The position numbers and the translations under genes are program-made. A stretch of DNA of 64,000 nucleotides from the NCBI GenBank assembly GCA_000733355.1, contig JNVV01000001.1, positions 2,150,064 to 2,214,063 on the forward strand. The letters run 5' to 3'. Of this stretch, positions 36,991 to 48,005 are shown piece after piece. Source of the DNA: Falciphora oryzae (Eukaryota; Ascomycota; Sordariomycetes; Magnaporthales; Magnaporthaceae). How positions within the stretch are numbered: position 1 is the stretch's first letter; each line of letters opens with the position of its first letter. The notes below the pieces were generated by a model. That model did no database searches, was not told the DNA's origin, and saw only the letters and a program-made list of their open reading frames with translations.

Positions 36991-38883
36991 CATCTGGGTA
37001 GCCATCGGGGGATCCCGTTGATCCACATTCCTTCTACCTGCCTTTCTCCTTTCTACTCTCGGGTGCAGACTCGGCTCGATGGTTTGCAAATAGGGCCACA
37101 AGCCACGCCATGCCCCATGTCGCGAAACTTGCGAGCTGGAGCCCACTCGAAGCCATGTAGAATACTTTGTAAATTCGGGCAGTGCGGCATCACAAGCACC
37201 GCAGGCCTCGCCTAGTCTCCCACCACTGTGTCTGGGAAGGTCAGTGAGCGAAGACGCGGATGGGGAATATGCGGAAGTCGAAACACCGCCTCTTGCTGAG
37301 GAAGCGGATAGGGCCAGAGAGCAGCGGATCGATATTAAAACCCCCCGCTCTCATTTCCCCGTCGGTTTCGCGCTTCGTGCCCGGTACCTACATTCATGTA
37401 TACGCCGCCGTATTCTGGCGCCACGACCGTATATCGTGGAGCCAAGGCGGACGGTTAGCAAGGAGGGGCGGTAGCGAGGGTGGTGCCGTTCCCCACCTTT
37501 GCTGTTTCCCTCAATCGCTTGATCCACCGGCCCTGCGTCCCGCTTCTGCAAGTCCCATGGCACATGGGTACAGCTATTTTGCCATTGGGAAACAGCGACT
37601 GTGGGCGGGCAGGCAAAGTTATGGAGCCACTCAGCTGTGGGGGTCTGGGCCTGGACGGGTCGCCGCCGCCCTTTTTTCATCTCTTTTTTTTTTTTTTTTT
37701 TTCTCTCTTCTTTCTTTCGTTTCCCTTCATTCCTTTTGTCTCTGGTGGTCTGATGAGGGGGAGGCTGGCAACTTCCTTGCGCTCCATTGCCTTCCCGCCG
37801 CGGGGTGTGGGCGTTGCATCTGCAAGGCCGATGCGACTGAGCGAGCACCACTGCGACCGCGAGAGTCCGAGCTCGATCCTTTTCAGGGGGCATACTAAGA
37901 AGGGACGCGCCACAGCCGCACCCTGCGGGCGGTTGGCATGGCCCCGGGTCAGACGGCACGGGGAGGGGGCGCGGTCGAATGAGGAAAAAGCGCCGCGGCA
38001 TTTTCTCCCAGGCGACCCGGGGCCCCGCGCGCCTTGTCCACCTAGCCATAAACAAGCATTCTCTGAGATCCGAGGGTGGTGCGGATCCCAGCTGCCTATT
38101 GGGACCATCAATTCGTCGGCCGCTCACGCCATGCCCGTGGAGACGCTGGAAAAGGGGCCTGGACCTTAAGCGACCCCATCACAGGTGCTTCGTCAACACA
38201 GCAATGTATCTACCTAGGTATGTAGGTATCCGGTTCTTGGAAGCAAGCAACGGATGATGGGTAATTTTTTCCATTTCACTGTGCGCTGCGGGAGGTGTTG
38301 GGGATGTCACGCGTCCTTCTCCCGACCTTCTCTCGGCGATGGCTCAATGGGTTTGAGCGAGAATACCCGCCCCAGTTCAAGGCTAATTTGCCGGCCGCAT
38401 TCTAGCCCATCCGTGGATCGTTCTCTACATGAATCGTCGGCCAGCCAGCCAGGGTGTGTTGTAGCATCCAGCGACAGCACCTGCTACTTACACCGCTGGT
38501 GCCGCAATGACAGGAGCCACGGAAGAAATTCTAGAGGCCTGGTAACACTACTTACGTAGTAGGCAGGGATTTTGGCCTCCAGGTAGGGACTTCATCCTGG
38601 CGAAGAATCTGAGTAAACCAGGTTCCCATGTCGGATGTGGCTGGCCGGGCCATATCCGACGAGGCCATCGAATCCGTCGAATGCGAGCAGCAAGGCCTAG
38701 AGACTCTGCTAGTCTGGTATAAAAGGACGCACAGCAAGCCCTCGGAACAGCAGCAGGTTAGCCCTCTCGGCCAGGCATCTGCGGCTTCAGCATCTCTCCG
38801 GCCAGCCACTCGCTCTGCCACCCTCGCCCTTCTCGCCATTCGACTTTTACTCTCCATCCTCTCATTCGCTTGACAGGAAAGCC
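36991..38883. other. Intergenic region upstream of the solute-binding protein gene
   Basis: About 1.9 kb contains no supportable gene. Features seen are a T tract at about 37682-37702, an exact TACCTAGGTA palindrome at 38211-38220, and a TATA box close to the next gene. Confidence 0.45.
38718..38725 (+). promoter_or_regulatory. TATA box of the solute-binding protein gene
   Basis: TATAAAAG lies 159-166 bp before the start codon at 38884, followed by a CT-rich stretch typical of fungal transcription start regions. A strong TATA box suggests inducible rather than housekeeping expression; this is inference. Confidence 0.5.
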
Positions 38884-40358
38884 ATGCTCCGCTCCCTTCT
38901 GACGGTGGCCTTGGTAGCCGGGCGTGTGTGGTCCTACGACCAGCTGTTAGGGTTCAAAGGAGGCTATATCAAGGAGACGCGCCCCATCGAGGAGATCTAC
39001 AAGGCTGCCCTGGCGGAAGGCGGCCGGTGCACGCAATGGATGGGCGGGGATGAAAAGGTTTGTGGATTTCCGCCAAAAGTGAAACACTTATCAACCGGTG
39101 ACTGACAAGTGGCCAAACGCCCTCTGACAAAAGGGAGATGAGGATGCTATAAAACACGAATTCGAGGCGCGCTGGTATGTCTTCAACCTTCTTCTTTTCT
39201 TCTTCTTCCTTCGGCGCCCCATTTATGTCAATGCTGACTTTCAACTCCCTACAAGGCCTGGAATCACCCTGGACCTGCATACAGACCTGAGCAAATACCA
39301 TGCCATCAGGTTCGACGAGCAACTCGCGGCCGGCAACGTGACGGCAGATTCGATCGCCTTCCAAACCGTGGATCGCTTCCCAGGTTGGGACGCCCAAGGC
39401 GCTCTCCTTCACTACGCGCCCAACGGATTCGATATGATCTATCCGCCCATGCGCGATGTCCGTGCCGCGTTCTACGGCATCCTGACCGTGGGCTGGTCGG
39501 GCAAGTGGAATATGGACAAGCTCCCCGGGATTGAGCCGCCAGTAGAATGGCCCGATTGGCTTCGTCCTGAGTTCAAAGACAAGCTAGCCTTGAGTCACCC
39601 GGCAGATGACGATGCCGTCAGTGAGTTTTGACATCCTTGCCTTCTTCCACAAGGAATAAGCATCAAGCTAACTGCTAGGGATCACAACGCCATAGTGTAT
39701 GCCTTTGACTTGATGTAAGTTGTCACTTGGACTCTCCGCAGTAGCCAGAACGAATCTGCCAAGAGAGAACAACTGGACTGACAAGACGCCCCCTAAAAAA
39801 GCATGCAGCAATACGGCAAGGAGTGGTTTGAGAAGCTGATGGCGCAAAATCCACGCTGGGTTCGCGGCACGCGTACTCCGGATACGATCATGGCCGACCC
39901 CAAGTCCCAATGGGCCGCTAGCTTCACGTCCGATGGGCTCTTCCCTTCTAAGAGCATTAACGTCTCGCACCCAGTTCAAGGCTCTTTCGTGACTTGGTTC
40001 CAGCTCGCTGCCATCCCGAAGGACGCTCCTCACCCTGAGTGTGCGAAACTGCTGCACAACTACATGCTCTCCAAGGAGTGGCAGTCGACCCGTGGATCCT
40101 GGCCCGTGCGGCACGACGTTGAGCCTCCTGCTGGATATCCCGGCATTTTTGAGATGCCCGGTACTAACGTGTAAGTATATCTTGTTGCGAGGGGACATAG
40201 CCATTCCGCGCACTTCGGAGAATTTTAACTAACGGGCTCGCAGCACGTATTTCCGGGAATGGATGGCAGACCGGGCAAGGCTGGAGAGGCTCAGACTCTT
40301 CTTCGAGGACAAGCTTGGCACTCCTCAAGGCCTCAGCCCGCTCATTGACGATATCTGA
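38884..40358 (+). CDS. Secreted ABC-type extracellular solute-binding protein (type 2 periplasmic-binding fold)
   Basis: Six exons, 38884-39057, 39134-39174, 39256-39620, 39696-39714, 39802-40170 and 40244-40358, join in frame to 360 residues. Exon 4 is only 19 nt. The N-terminus is a signal peptide (MLRSLLTVALVAGRVWSYD). The mature part follows the fungal relatives of bacterial iron/polyamine-type binding proteins: FEARWPGITLDLHTDLSKYH, the AGNVTADSIAFQT strand, GILTVGWSGKWNMDKLPG, WLRPEFKDKLALSHPADDDAV, DLIMQQYGKEWFEKL, ELVRG-like NPRWVRGTRTPDTIM, and DAPHPECAKLLHNYMLS. In bacteria such proteins deliver ligands to an ABC importer. Fungi lack the partner importer, so the role is unknown: ligand capture in the wall or medium is possible. 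The family was probably acquired from bacteria long ago. Confidence 0.85.
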
Positions 40359-41161
40359 GCTCAGGATGTACGATGGGGTGGCCATTGGGCTTTGGAGCTG
40401 GCGGCTCGTGATGGATGATATTCGGCCCGAAAATTTTAATTTCCCATGCTGCGTAGGTCGTCAGGTGTCCAGCCGCACATCGTGTTCTGGATGCGGAATG
40501 GACGAGACCCTGCTTAGGCTTGCGTAGCTAGAAAATACAAGACAGCATGCAATCAAGACTTGGATCGTGACGTCTGTTGTTTTTGACTATTTTTGGCTTT
40601 TAAAGTTGGATCCACGGTATCGCTGGCACGCAAACCTTGTTTGATATTGGCATCGTGAGGCCAAGATGTGATGTGGCCAGGGCAGCCTTGCAATGAATAA
40701 AGTTTTGAGATGTCTGGTTTGGAATTTTGACCCATTTACATAATCAGACCAGCCGTTGAATCAGACACCACGATCACGTGTGGGGTCGTGGCTGGCATCC
40801 AACCCGTGCACTCAAGTGTGGCTTGTGCTTTGCCGACTCTGGAAATGATGGTTTTCTTGGGGGAACTATTGAGCACCCTGATTTCGACGCTTGGCATTCC
40901 GGCTAGCCCGGCCTTGGTATCATCCATCCTCCTACCTGCTATATGGTTCGTTCTAGAGGGAGGTCATTAAAAGATAAGGGAAAGGGAAAATGAAAGGAAC
41001 AGGGAAAAGAGCAAAAAGAAAAGGAGTGGGGGAAAAAACGAAGGGAAAAGGAAAGGGAAGGAGAAGGAAGAACTCGGAGCACGGCAGCACAACATGTTAA
41101 TTTATGTGCTAACATTACTACAAATTTTCGAGGAGGCCTTTAGCGGGTACTATTACGGGCT
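40359..41161. other. Spacer with purine-rich tract and short direct repeat
   Basis: No gene is visible. From about 40968 to 41070 the plus strand is almost pure purine (GGGAAA/GGAAAA-like units). It is followed at 41071-41098 by a 28-bp sequence that recurs with two differences at 43312-43339. This marks the start of the lineage-specific segment. Confidence 0.5.
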
Positions 41162-41629
41162 CTAGTAAAGGCAAATCCCGGTCGATAAGGGGGATTGCGC
41201 GAAACGCTTGGCGTCTTTGAAGGGGGCGACAGGGCCAATCTCCTCGGGCACGACCTTCTCGGCTTCAATCCAGGTTTGAACTACGGCCTGAACCCGGTCT
41301 GCAGCTAGCTGCAAGATGCGGGCGAGTGAGTTGAGTTCTTCTCGGTCGAGGGGCACCAGCAGAGACGCAGTGCCACTCGACACATCGTGTCCGAAGCTGT
41401 GGCGAAGGGGGTCGTAGCATTCTTGAGCCCACTGTATTGGCATTGGGAACGAAAGGTGTGCAGGTGTGCGTGGTTTCCCGTAATGGCCATTTACCTTGTC
41501 GGCATATACGCAGACCAAGATGCGGAGAAACGAAACATCAATGCCCACCATCACGGCCCGGAAACCGAGGATCATGTCCACGGCATCGTTTGCACGAACA
41601 TCGCGCCCGACGTCTACGTGTTACTCCTA
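41162..41629 (-). CDS. Hypothetical fragment, unrecognised
   Basis: A minus-strand frame, open from about 41629 after a TAA codon and with its first ATG at 41581, ends at 41162. It encodes some 140-155 residues with coding-like texture (RANDAVDMILGFRAVMVG, DREELNSLARILQLAADR). I recognise no family. It lies just downstream of the decayed gene at 41736-42730 and may be a remnant of the same or another gene in that cluster. No start or splice could be fixed. It could also be chance. Confidence 0.3.
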
Positions 41630-41735
41630 GTATGACGGTAGTAAAACGTTATATTAATAGCAAAATATCCTTAATTTTAAAACCACTTCCCCGAAACTAC
41701 TCCCACGTCGTACCGGCCACCTCAGCCGTGATGTC

Positions 41736-42730
41736 CTACCTCTCGATTATCTTGCCGTTGATGAGTGTCCCGAAAAGCCGCCCGATTTCACCGGGCTTTG
41801 TGGGCTCAAGCAAGTGCACAGAGTGGCGTATCTGCTGTAGCAACAGCTCGACACCAGGTCCGATGGGGTCGTCGAGCAGTGCCTGAATGCTGAGTGCCAC
41901 ATCGTACGAGGGCGTAACGCCACAGTGCTTCTCGTCCACCGGAAGTGGTGGCAGCTCGACCCTGATAGGTCTGGCGGCGGGAGTCTTATATCCTACACCG
42001 ACGGGTAAGCTGCCCACGGCAGCTCGGATATTTTGCTGCACTTTATTCTTTTGTTCCGTCTGGTCATCGGGACTGCGCTGCCGTGAAAGCGGTAGGGAAT
42101 GAAGAAGGCATTCTCTATGGTAGCTCTACCATCCCGGAAGCGGACAATTCCATTGGAGCTGTCGACTTGACGATTTCAACGTCTATAGAGTGATGACGGT
42201 CTTGGGTTTGGCTGAAGTGACGACGGGATATGCCTGCCGACCATTGGACCGGGTGATGACATCGAAGACGCGTCGGGTCTCTGTCAGGCAGCTCGTCACC
42301 GTCATGCTATGTCGAAGCTTGCCGACGGCCTGGTCTGCCTCGACAGTTGTTTCATATTCGTCCTTTGGAATGAAGGAGCCGACAAGGACACCGGCTGTTT
42401 CCCCGGATTGAGACCCGTCCTCGGAGCGTGGGTGCCGGCGCAACAGACCGTTGATCTGGACTGGCTCGTGAGCGGTAACAGAGTCGGATTCCTTACCGTC
42501 AGCTTTGAAATGACATCGGACAGATTTCCAATGACCTTGACAGCCGCCGGGAGCTCGAACATTGTGGTTGCTCCCAGGCAAATGGTGTGCCGCGTCAAGA
42601 AAGTCGGTACGTCTTCGGCGTACGACGTCGATGAATCCTGGGGTGCCTTAGGAGGTTAGCCTGACGGAAATGAAATTCTCGTATCCGCTATTAGGTGTGA
42701 GGTTTAAGAACATACAGTATCTGACGCCAT
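41736..42730 (-). pseudogene. Decayed paralogue of the 50.2-51.5 kb gene
   Basis: The gene begins with a 15-nt first exon at 42730-42716 (ATGGCG..., GTATGT donor) and a second exon from 42647, the same layout as the intact gene at 51537. Similarity is clear: AEDVPTFLTRHTICLGATTM here against GEDVPALLARHAIRSGSNNM there. A one-base frameshift near 42540 then moves the matching frame (SVRCHFKADGKE against PVYCHFKLCGKR). The frame stops at 42183, yet similarity continues in another frame (NAFFIPYRFHGSAV against STFFLPAFRDDHIV). The tail 42041-41736 is open (LLDDPIGPGVELLLQQIRHS). It has no ERD coiled-coil end like its paralogue. Multiple shifts make it a pseudogene unless the assembly is wrong. 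Confidence 0.65.
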
Positions 42731-43311
42731 GTTGTCGCGAACTGGGTGTCGTGCTCTGCCTGGGTACACACGGGCGGTTTGAGAGACTGTAGCGGTGGGC
42801 TCCGGGCTAAAACAAGAGCCGAGCTCGCTAGAGGGAGAGCGAACTGCGAAACTATTTATAGGCTTCCGTTTGATCGTCGATTTGACGATGATCGTTGTGA
42901 CCTACAATGCTCGCGATATTGATTGCTAGGTTTGTAGAGTGTACCTAGGTAGAGGCACCTGGTAGCGGCCAAGCCGCCGGTGAGTCGAGTCTGATGGGAA
43001 AGTGATTGGGAAAAAGAAACGAATAAAGCCGGCGAGTGAGTATCGGCAATGCCAAGGCAAAGGAGCGGGAGGATGGGGGAGGAAAGGGATGGAATCGGTG
43101 CCGACCGATTGAAGAAAAAGCAGTCGATATCATAGGCCCAAGTAGAAGGGGGACTTTGAGCTGGCAGCCGAGAACCAAAGAAGGTCGAAAATCAAGACCG
43201 ACAGGGTTTGGGACCTGTTGAGAGCTGGGCCCCGAAGTGGCGGTCGAGATACCTATAAAAGATCGGGAGAGATATGAAAAGAAAGCAGAGTATGCCTCCG
43301 TTGACGGCAAG

Positions 43312-43680
43312 AACTCGAAGCACGGCAGCACAGCATGTTGTCCATCTACCGGTGTTGCCATGGATGCTCGAGAAGACACTCAGTGGATGCTAGCACGGAC
43401 GGCTGCTACAAGCTTGCAGATACGCATTTCCTATCTATCGGGTTTCGCCGCAGATATTTTTGGCAGCCCCCAGCGCTCCGCTCTACGTTTCTGCAGTGCT
43501 CGACCACTCTAGAAGAACCGGTCATCTATTTTGAGGATACCATGTACCTAGACACCAGCTCTTTGTCTACGCCTCACTGGGCTAGGGCGTAGCTCCAGGA
43601 CTCTGGCAGCAAAAAAGGACACACTGGCTCGGAGACGAGCACACAACGTACTCCAGCAAGCCCGATAAGCTCACTTATCG
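43312..43680 (+). other. Segment matching the upstream part of the 53.8-55.2 kb gene, inverted
   Basis: Plus-strand bases around 43516-43670 match the minus strand around 55060-54920. They share the translated motif (E/D)PVIYF-(K/E)-T-YL and AH(N/H)xVLQQAR. In this copy the frame is closed by TAG and TAA codons. It may be a leftover first exon of the gene that follows at 43971, or part of its leader. Confidence 0.5.
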
Positions 43681-43970
43681 CCCCAAGCAAGGAAAGACGA
43701 CAAGGGCGGGCACCTACGCAGGCACCGGCCCGCTGCGCGCGCCCACAAGACGGCATACGAAGGGCTCGACACAGCTGAAAGAAAAGTCCGAACGGGTGCG
43801 GGTCCTTTCTCCTCAAGCACAGCGTACGGCAATCTTAAGGAGTGCGGTGGAACATCGCCGCCGTGAGGGACGAGGCTGACGATACTTTGGCTGAACATGA
43901 CCACTTGTATCAGCAGACTCCCCATAACCGGCACCTACTGAGCATACGAGCATCGCAGATAAAGCCTATC

Positions 43971-45003
43971 ATGCCTCGGCCAAATAAAAGGCCCTTTTCC
44001 TGGACCGATGAATGGGAAGAGTTTCGGCGCAAAAACCCTAAGTTCGGTCGCCGGCAAGATATACTGCGTACGTGATTGCTTCCATCTACTTACTTACCCT
44101 GGTCCAGTCTCACGGTGAATTGACTTAGAATCGCCGGCCCATGACCCGAAAAGATGCGATCGAGATATTCGGCATGACCGAGCAAGAGGTGAGCGAGAGG
44201 TTTGACAAAGGTGGTGGCATCGCTCGCTGGCGGCGAAAAAAATGCTCGGGGAGAGGTATGAACACTACCCGCCTTCGCCCCACCCTTTCGCAGCTAACTT
44301 TCTTTGGCTAGAACATCAGTGCCGCTCCCGCTGCCGCTGGTGCCAGCGGCAACCAGAGCACCCTCGATAGCGCCCAAGGCCCGCTTGCCCATGCCCAGCC
44401 TAGTGAGTACGCCCAAGTCCAGGATGCGCCTAAGTGTGTTGGCGTTGTCTCGGTGGCGGCTCTCACTTCCCCGGGCACAAAGCGGCCCGCGGCTGGAAAC
44501 CCCGATGTACGTCACAGGCTGTCTGTCATATTGATTCCTCTTTTTTCTATTTTCCCTTTCTCTTCTGTTTCGAAAATGCGCTAATCTGGTCTATCGTATA
44601 GCCTGTCGCAAAGCGAGCCAACCATGACACTTCGAAATGTGCAGCAAAGATGCGGACGCTCGAGAAGGAGCTCGCCCAGTCCAAAGTCAGCCTGGAGGAG
44701 ATGGGGACGCTGGAGAAGGAGCTCGCCGAGGTCGAAGCCGAGCGCGATAGGATCAAGAAGGTCGCCGCCGATAGCAAGACCCGCTGTGACATTCTTTCGA
44801 AGCGCGCCATCGATGCGGAAGCCGACCGCGACGAGATGAGGAAGGTCGTTGCCGACTGTCAAAGCCGCCGTGACACTGCCGAAAAGCGTGTCGCTGATAC
44901 GGAAGCCGAGCGCGACGAGATGAAAGAGATCGCTGCCGATCATAAGGCTAAGTATCAGGCCGCGCAAGACTGGTTCAAGTCGATTCCACGGTTTCCAGCT
45001 TGA
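43971..45003 (+). CDS. Putative nuclear coiled-coil protein (ERD-repeat family), splice pattern partly unresolved
   Basis: Four likely exons: 43971-44064, about 44130-44255, 44312-44505 and 44602-45003. The first encodes MPRPNKRPFSWTDEWEEFRR. The second encodes RRPMTRKDAIEIFGMTEQEV, similar to RRMTAEEARQKHG in the gene at 53.8-55.2 kb. The third and fourth join in phase 0 and create a basic, bipartite-like nuclear signal (TKRPAAGNP then PVAKRANHDTSK). The last exon is a coiled coil in which E(A/V)(E/D)(R)D-x-(I/M)-K-x-V/I-A-A-D repeats four times, ending at TGA 45001-45003. The joins between exons 1, 2 and 3 do not all keep frame with the obvious splice sites, so there is a missed exon boundary or a small indel. 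I recognise no known family. Confidence 0.5.
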
Positions 45004-45887
45004 GCACGAGCTAGAGGTCGCCACTTCTTCACGAGCCTATAAGGAGTATTTTGGGGGGTCGTTCTTTCGGGTACATGCTTTAGGCCCGATATATGAATGG
45101 TGTTGGGGTACACGTCGAATGTCCAGCTTCTTTATTTTCCGATCTTAGAAGAACTCGTTATGGCCGCCCGCCCGAGCATCCAGGCAGAGGGGAGATAGCA
45201 AAGAGCCTCAGCGCTGAGATAAGAGTTAGAAACGTACACCTCTAGCATCCTAAGGCCTCTTCCTGTATGCTACCAGCTGTAGTCCCACTCTGAGCCCTCG
45301 CCGAAGACGGAATTAAAAGGTCGGAAGCGGCAGCCGGGAGGGTGTCCGCTTTGGACTAGAAAATCTCCCTCCCAGCCTGGGACACACCCCTTTCTCAACC
45401 TGGTTTACAGCCCCCTCGGCCTGGAACGAAGATACATCTTTCATCCCGAAGAGAGGTCCACAAACCACGTAGGAGGACAAAGACTCGAAAGACATCTCCT
45501 TCCGCTCCCACGCCGTCGAACAGGGCCCGGAATGAGGCGTCGTGTGGTAGATAGTGGGGAGGCTTGTGCTTCCCCAGATTCCCGACTCCACAGGTGTGCA
45601 CGTGCCCCCACACCTTAGCCGAGTGCCGCCAGAAGCCGCCAGCGGCGCAGGAAGCCTCGGCACACGGCTCGACGTCAGCCAAATGCGGCGATTGAACTTC
45701 ACATGCATTCCGCTGTCAGCTCCGCCACCCATTCGACAACTGAAATCCGGTCTCGTCCAAAACACAACAGGAAGCCGGACTGAACTCACGAATCTACTTG
45801 AACCCACGAACTCCCGATCGATCGCTCTGGCAGCCTATCATTATCTTCTGTCACCACACACAAACACGCTCTCCTAATCTAGTCAAC
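45004..45887. other. Intergenic region upstream of the thiolase
   Basis: About 880 bp holds the 3' end of the coiled-coil gene and the thiolase promoter. A frame on the minus strand (45313-45807) is open, but its residues look non-coding, and it overlaps the expected promoter. Confidence 0.45.
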
Positions 45888-47453
45888 ATGGGCGGTAAGT
45901 CGCTGCCGAGATCGCGGACCCGACACTGAACCGGTCACGGCGCGGAGATGGTCCAAGGCGCTAATACATGGAATACTGCAATATCTAGCTCTCGACCGTC
46001 TTACCCAGATCTCGGGCCAGCTCTCCGGGGCGCTGGCCTCCGGAGGTCGCGCCAAAATCCTCGAGAAGCACGCCGATGATGTCAGTTCCCAGATATATCC
46101 CCCGACCCATATCGCTCCACGCAGCAGCTACAACAATCGCGACCGACGGGCGCACAGCTTCAACCACAGAGAATTGTACTGACGCGCATGCGCGCGCGCA
46201 GATCGTCGTGACGGCTTGTCTCCGGACAGCCTTCACCAAGGGCGGCAAGGGCGGCTTCAAGGACACGCAGGCCTCGGACCTGATGGCCGGCGCCTTCAAG
46301 GGCATCCTTACCAGGTCCAAGATCGACCCGGCCCTGGTCCAGGATATCTGCGTCGGTACCGTCCTGGCCCCTGGCGGCGGCGCCACCGAGATGCGCGCCG
46401 CTGCCCTTGTTGCCGGCTTCCCCGAGACCGCGGCCGTCCGCACCCTCAACAGACAGTGCTCGTCGGGCCTGCAGGCCTGTGTCGACGTCGCCAACCAGAT
46501 CAAGGCGGGCATGATTGAGATTGGCATCGGCGCTGGCGTCGAGTCAATGAGCACCAACTACGGGTCAGTCACCATATTTGTTGAGCGCGTCGGTGTCGAC
46601 CGACAAGTGCGCTAGTACCATCACCGACTGACATCTCTATGGCCAAAAACGCAGACCCCAGGCCGTCGCCGAGTTCTCGGAGCTGCTTGAGGCCCACCAG
46701 GAGGCGGCCAACTGCAAGGTGCCCATGGGCGTCCTGTCGGAGCAGATGGCCAAGGACCGCCACGTCTCGCGCCAGTCGCAGGACGCCTTCGCCGCCGCCT
46801 CGTACCAGAAGGCTGCCAAGGCGCAGGCCGAGGGCCTGTTCAAGGAGGAGATCGAACCGCTGCGGGTCAAGTTCGAGGACCCCAAGTCGGGCGAGACCAA
46901 GGAAGTGGTCGTGGACCGCGACGACGGCGTCCGGCCTGGCGTGACGGCCGAGTCGCTCGGCAAGATCAAGGCCTCGTTCGCAAAGGACGGCAGCATCCAC
47001 GCCGGCAACGCGTCGCAGATCTCGGACGGCGCCGCCGCCGTCCTGCTCATGAAGCGGTCCACGGCCGAGCGCCTGGGCCAGCAGATCCTGGGCAAGTTCG
47101 TCCAGGCCTCCATCGTCGGCGTGAAGCCGCTGCTCATGGGCGAGGGCCCCTGGGCGGCCATCCCCAAGCTCTTTGAGCTCACGGGCGTGTCCAAGGACGA
47201 CGTCGACATCTTCGAGATCAACGAGGCCTTTGCCAGCCAGTGCCTCTGGTGCGCCAACGAGCTCGGCCTGCCCCAGGAGAAGATCAACCCCAAGGGCGGC
47301 GCAATCGCCTTCGGCCACCCGCTCGGCTGCACCGGCGCCAGGCAGGTCTCGACCCTACTCTACGAGCTGAGGAGGAGGGGACAGAAGGTTGGCGTCACCA
47401 GCATGTGTATCGGTACCGGCATGGGCATGGCCGCCCTCTGGGTCGCCGAGTAG
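45888..47453 (+). CDS. POT1: Peroxisomal 3-ketoacyl-CoA thiolase
   Basis: Four exons, 45888-45894 (7 nt), 45989-46080, 46202-46563 and 46655-47453, join in frame to 419 residues. The enzyme cleaves 3-ketoacyl-CoA to acetyl-CoA in the last step of beta-oxidation. All catalytic motifs are present: nucleophile Cys119 in TLNRQCSSGLQ, His375 in GGAIAFGHPLGCTGAR and Cys405 in SMCIGTGMGMAA. The N-terminus MGALDRLTQISGQL contains a consensus PTS2 signal (R6-L-x5-Q-L14), which sends the enzyme into peroxisomes through Pex7. The first exon supplies only two codons and one base. Introns 2 and 3 use GTCAGT donors. It is flanked on both sides by unrecognised lineage-specific genes. Confidence 0.95.
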
Positions 47454-48005
47454 TCGGTCCGGTTTCTGTTCTGTCATGTTGTAATATCATTTCTCTTACC
47501 TGCCCTCTGTTTGATACCGTGACCTAGAAATGAAGATCTCGCTGTAGGTGTGTCTTGTCATCGCCATTGTCGTCCAGCTGAAAGAAATTCGGCTGTTAGA
47601 ATACATTTTGTTCGAGGGTACCAGACTAGACTAAAGGCAACGCGACTTCTTGGTTGTGTGATATCTTTCCATCTCCTTCATGCTGTCCTTATCGGGACTT
47701 CAAAGCACCTATTTTGTTGTGACTTGGGAGAACTGGTGTCTCGTCGATTTGGCATGTTGTGTAACTGCAGAGGAATTCCCAAGTCGGTTTCTATAATTCT
47801 GGGCGGGTTGTGGTTACAGTGTGCTCCCACACTGGCCAGGTCCTGGGTGGTGCATTAACGTGGCAAAAAAAAAAAAAAAAAAAAAGAAAAAAAAAAGAGG
47901 GGGGAAATCTCAACACGAGCAGCTGTCTTCCGTGGACCCCAAGAAGATCTGGGAGATGTTCCAGCCTGGATTCACCACCACCGACGGTCCCGGCAAGCAT
48001 GCGGT
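47454..48005. other. Intergenic region with long A tract
   Basis: This holds the thiolase 3' untranslated region followed by a near-pure A tract at 47865-47896 (21 A, G, 10 A). Plus-strand frames beyond it are the antisense of the minus-strand gene ending at 48006. Confidence 0.45.

Noticed and set aside
46569..47332. Two long minus-strand frames opposite the thiolase
   Set aside because: Antisense of a strongly biased coding region with all thiolase motifs on the plus strand; no independent coding signal.
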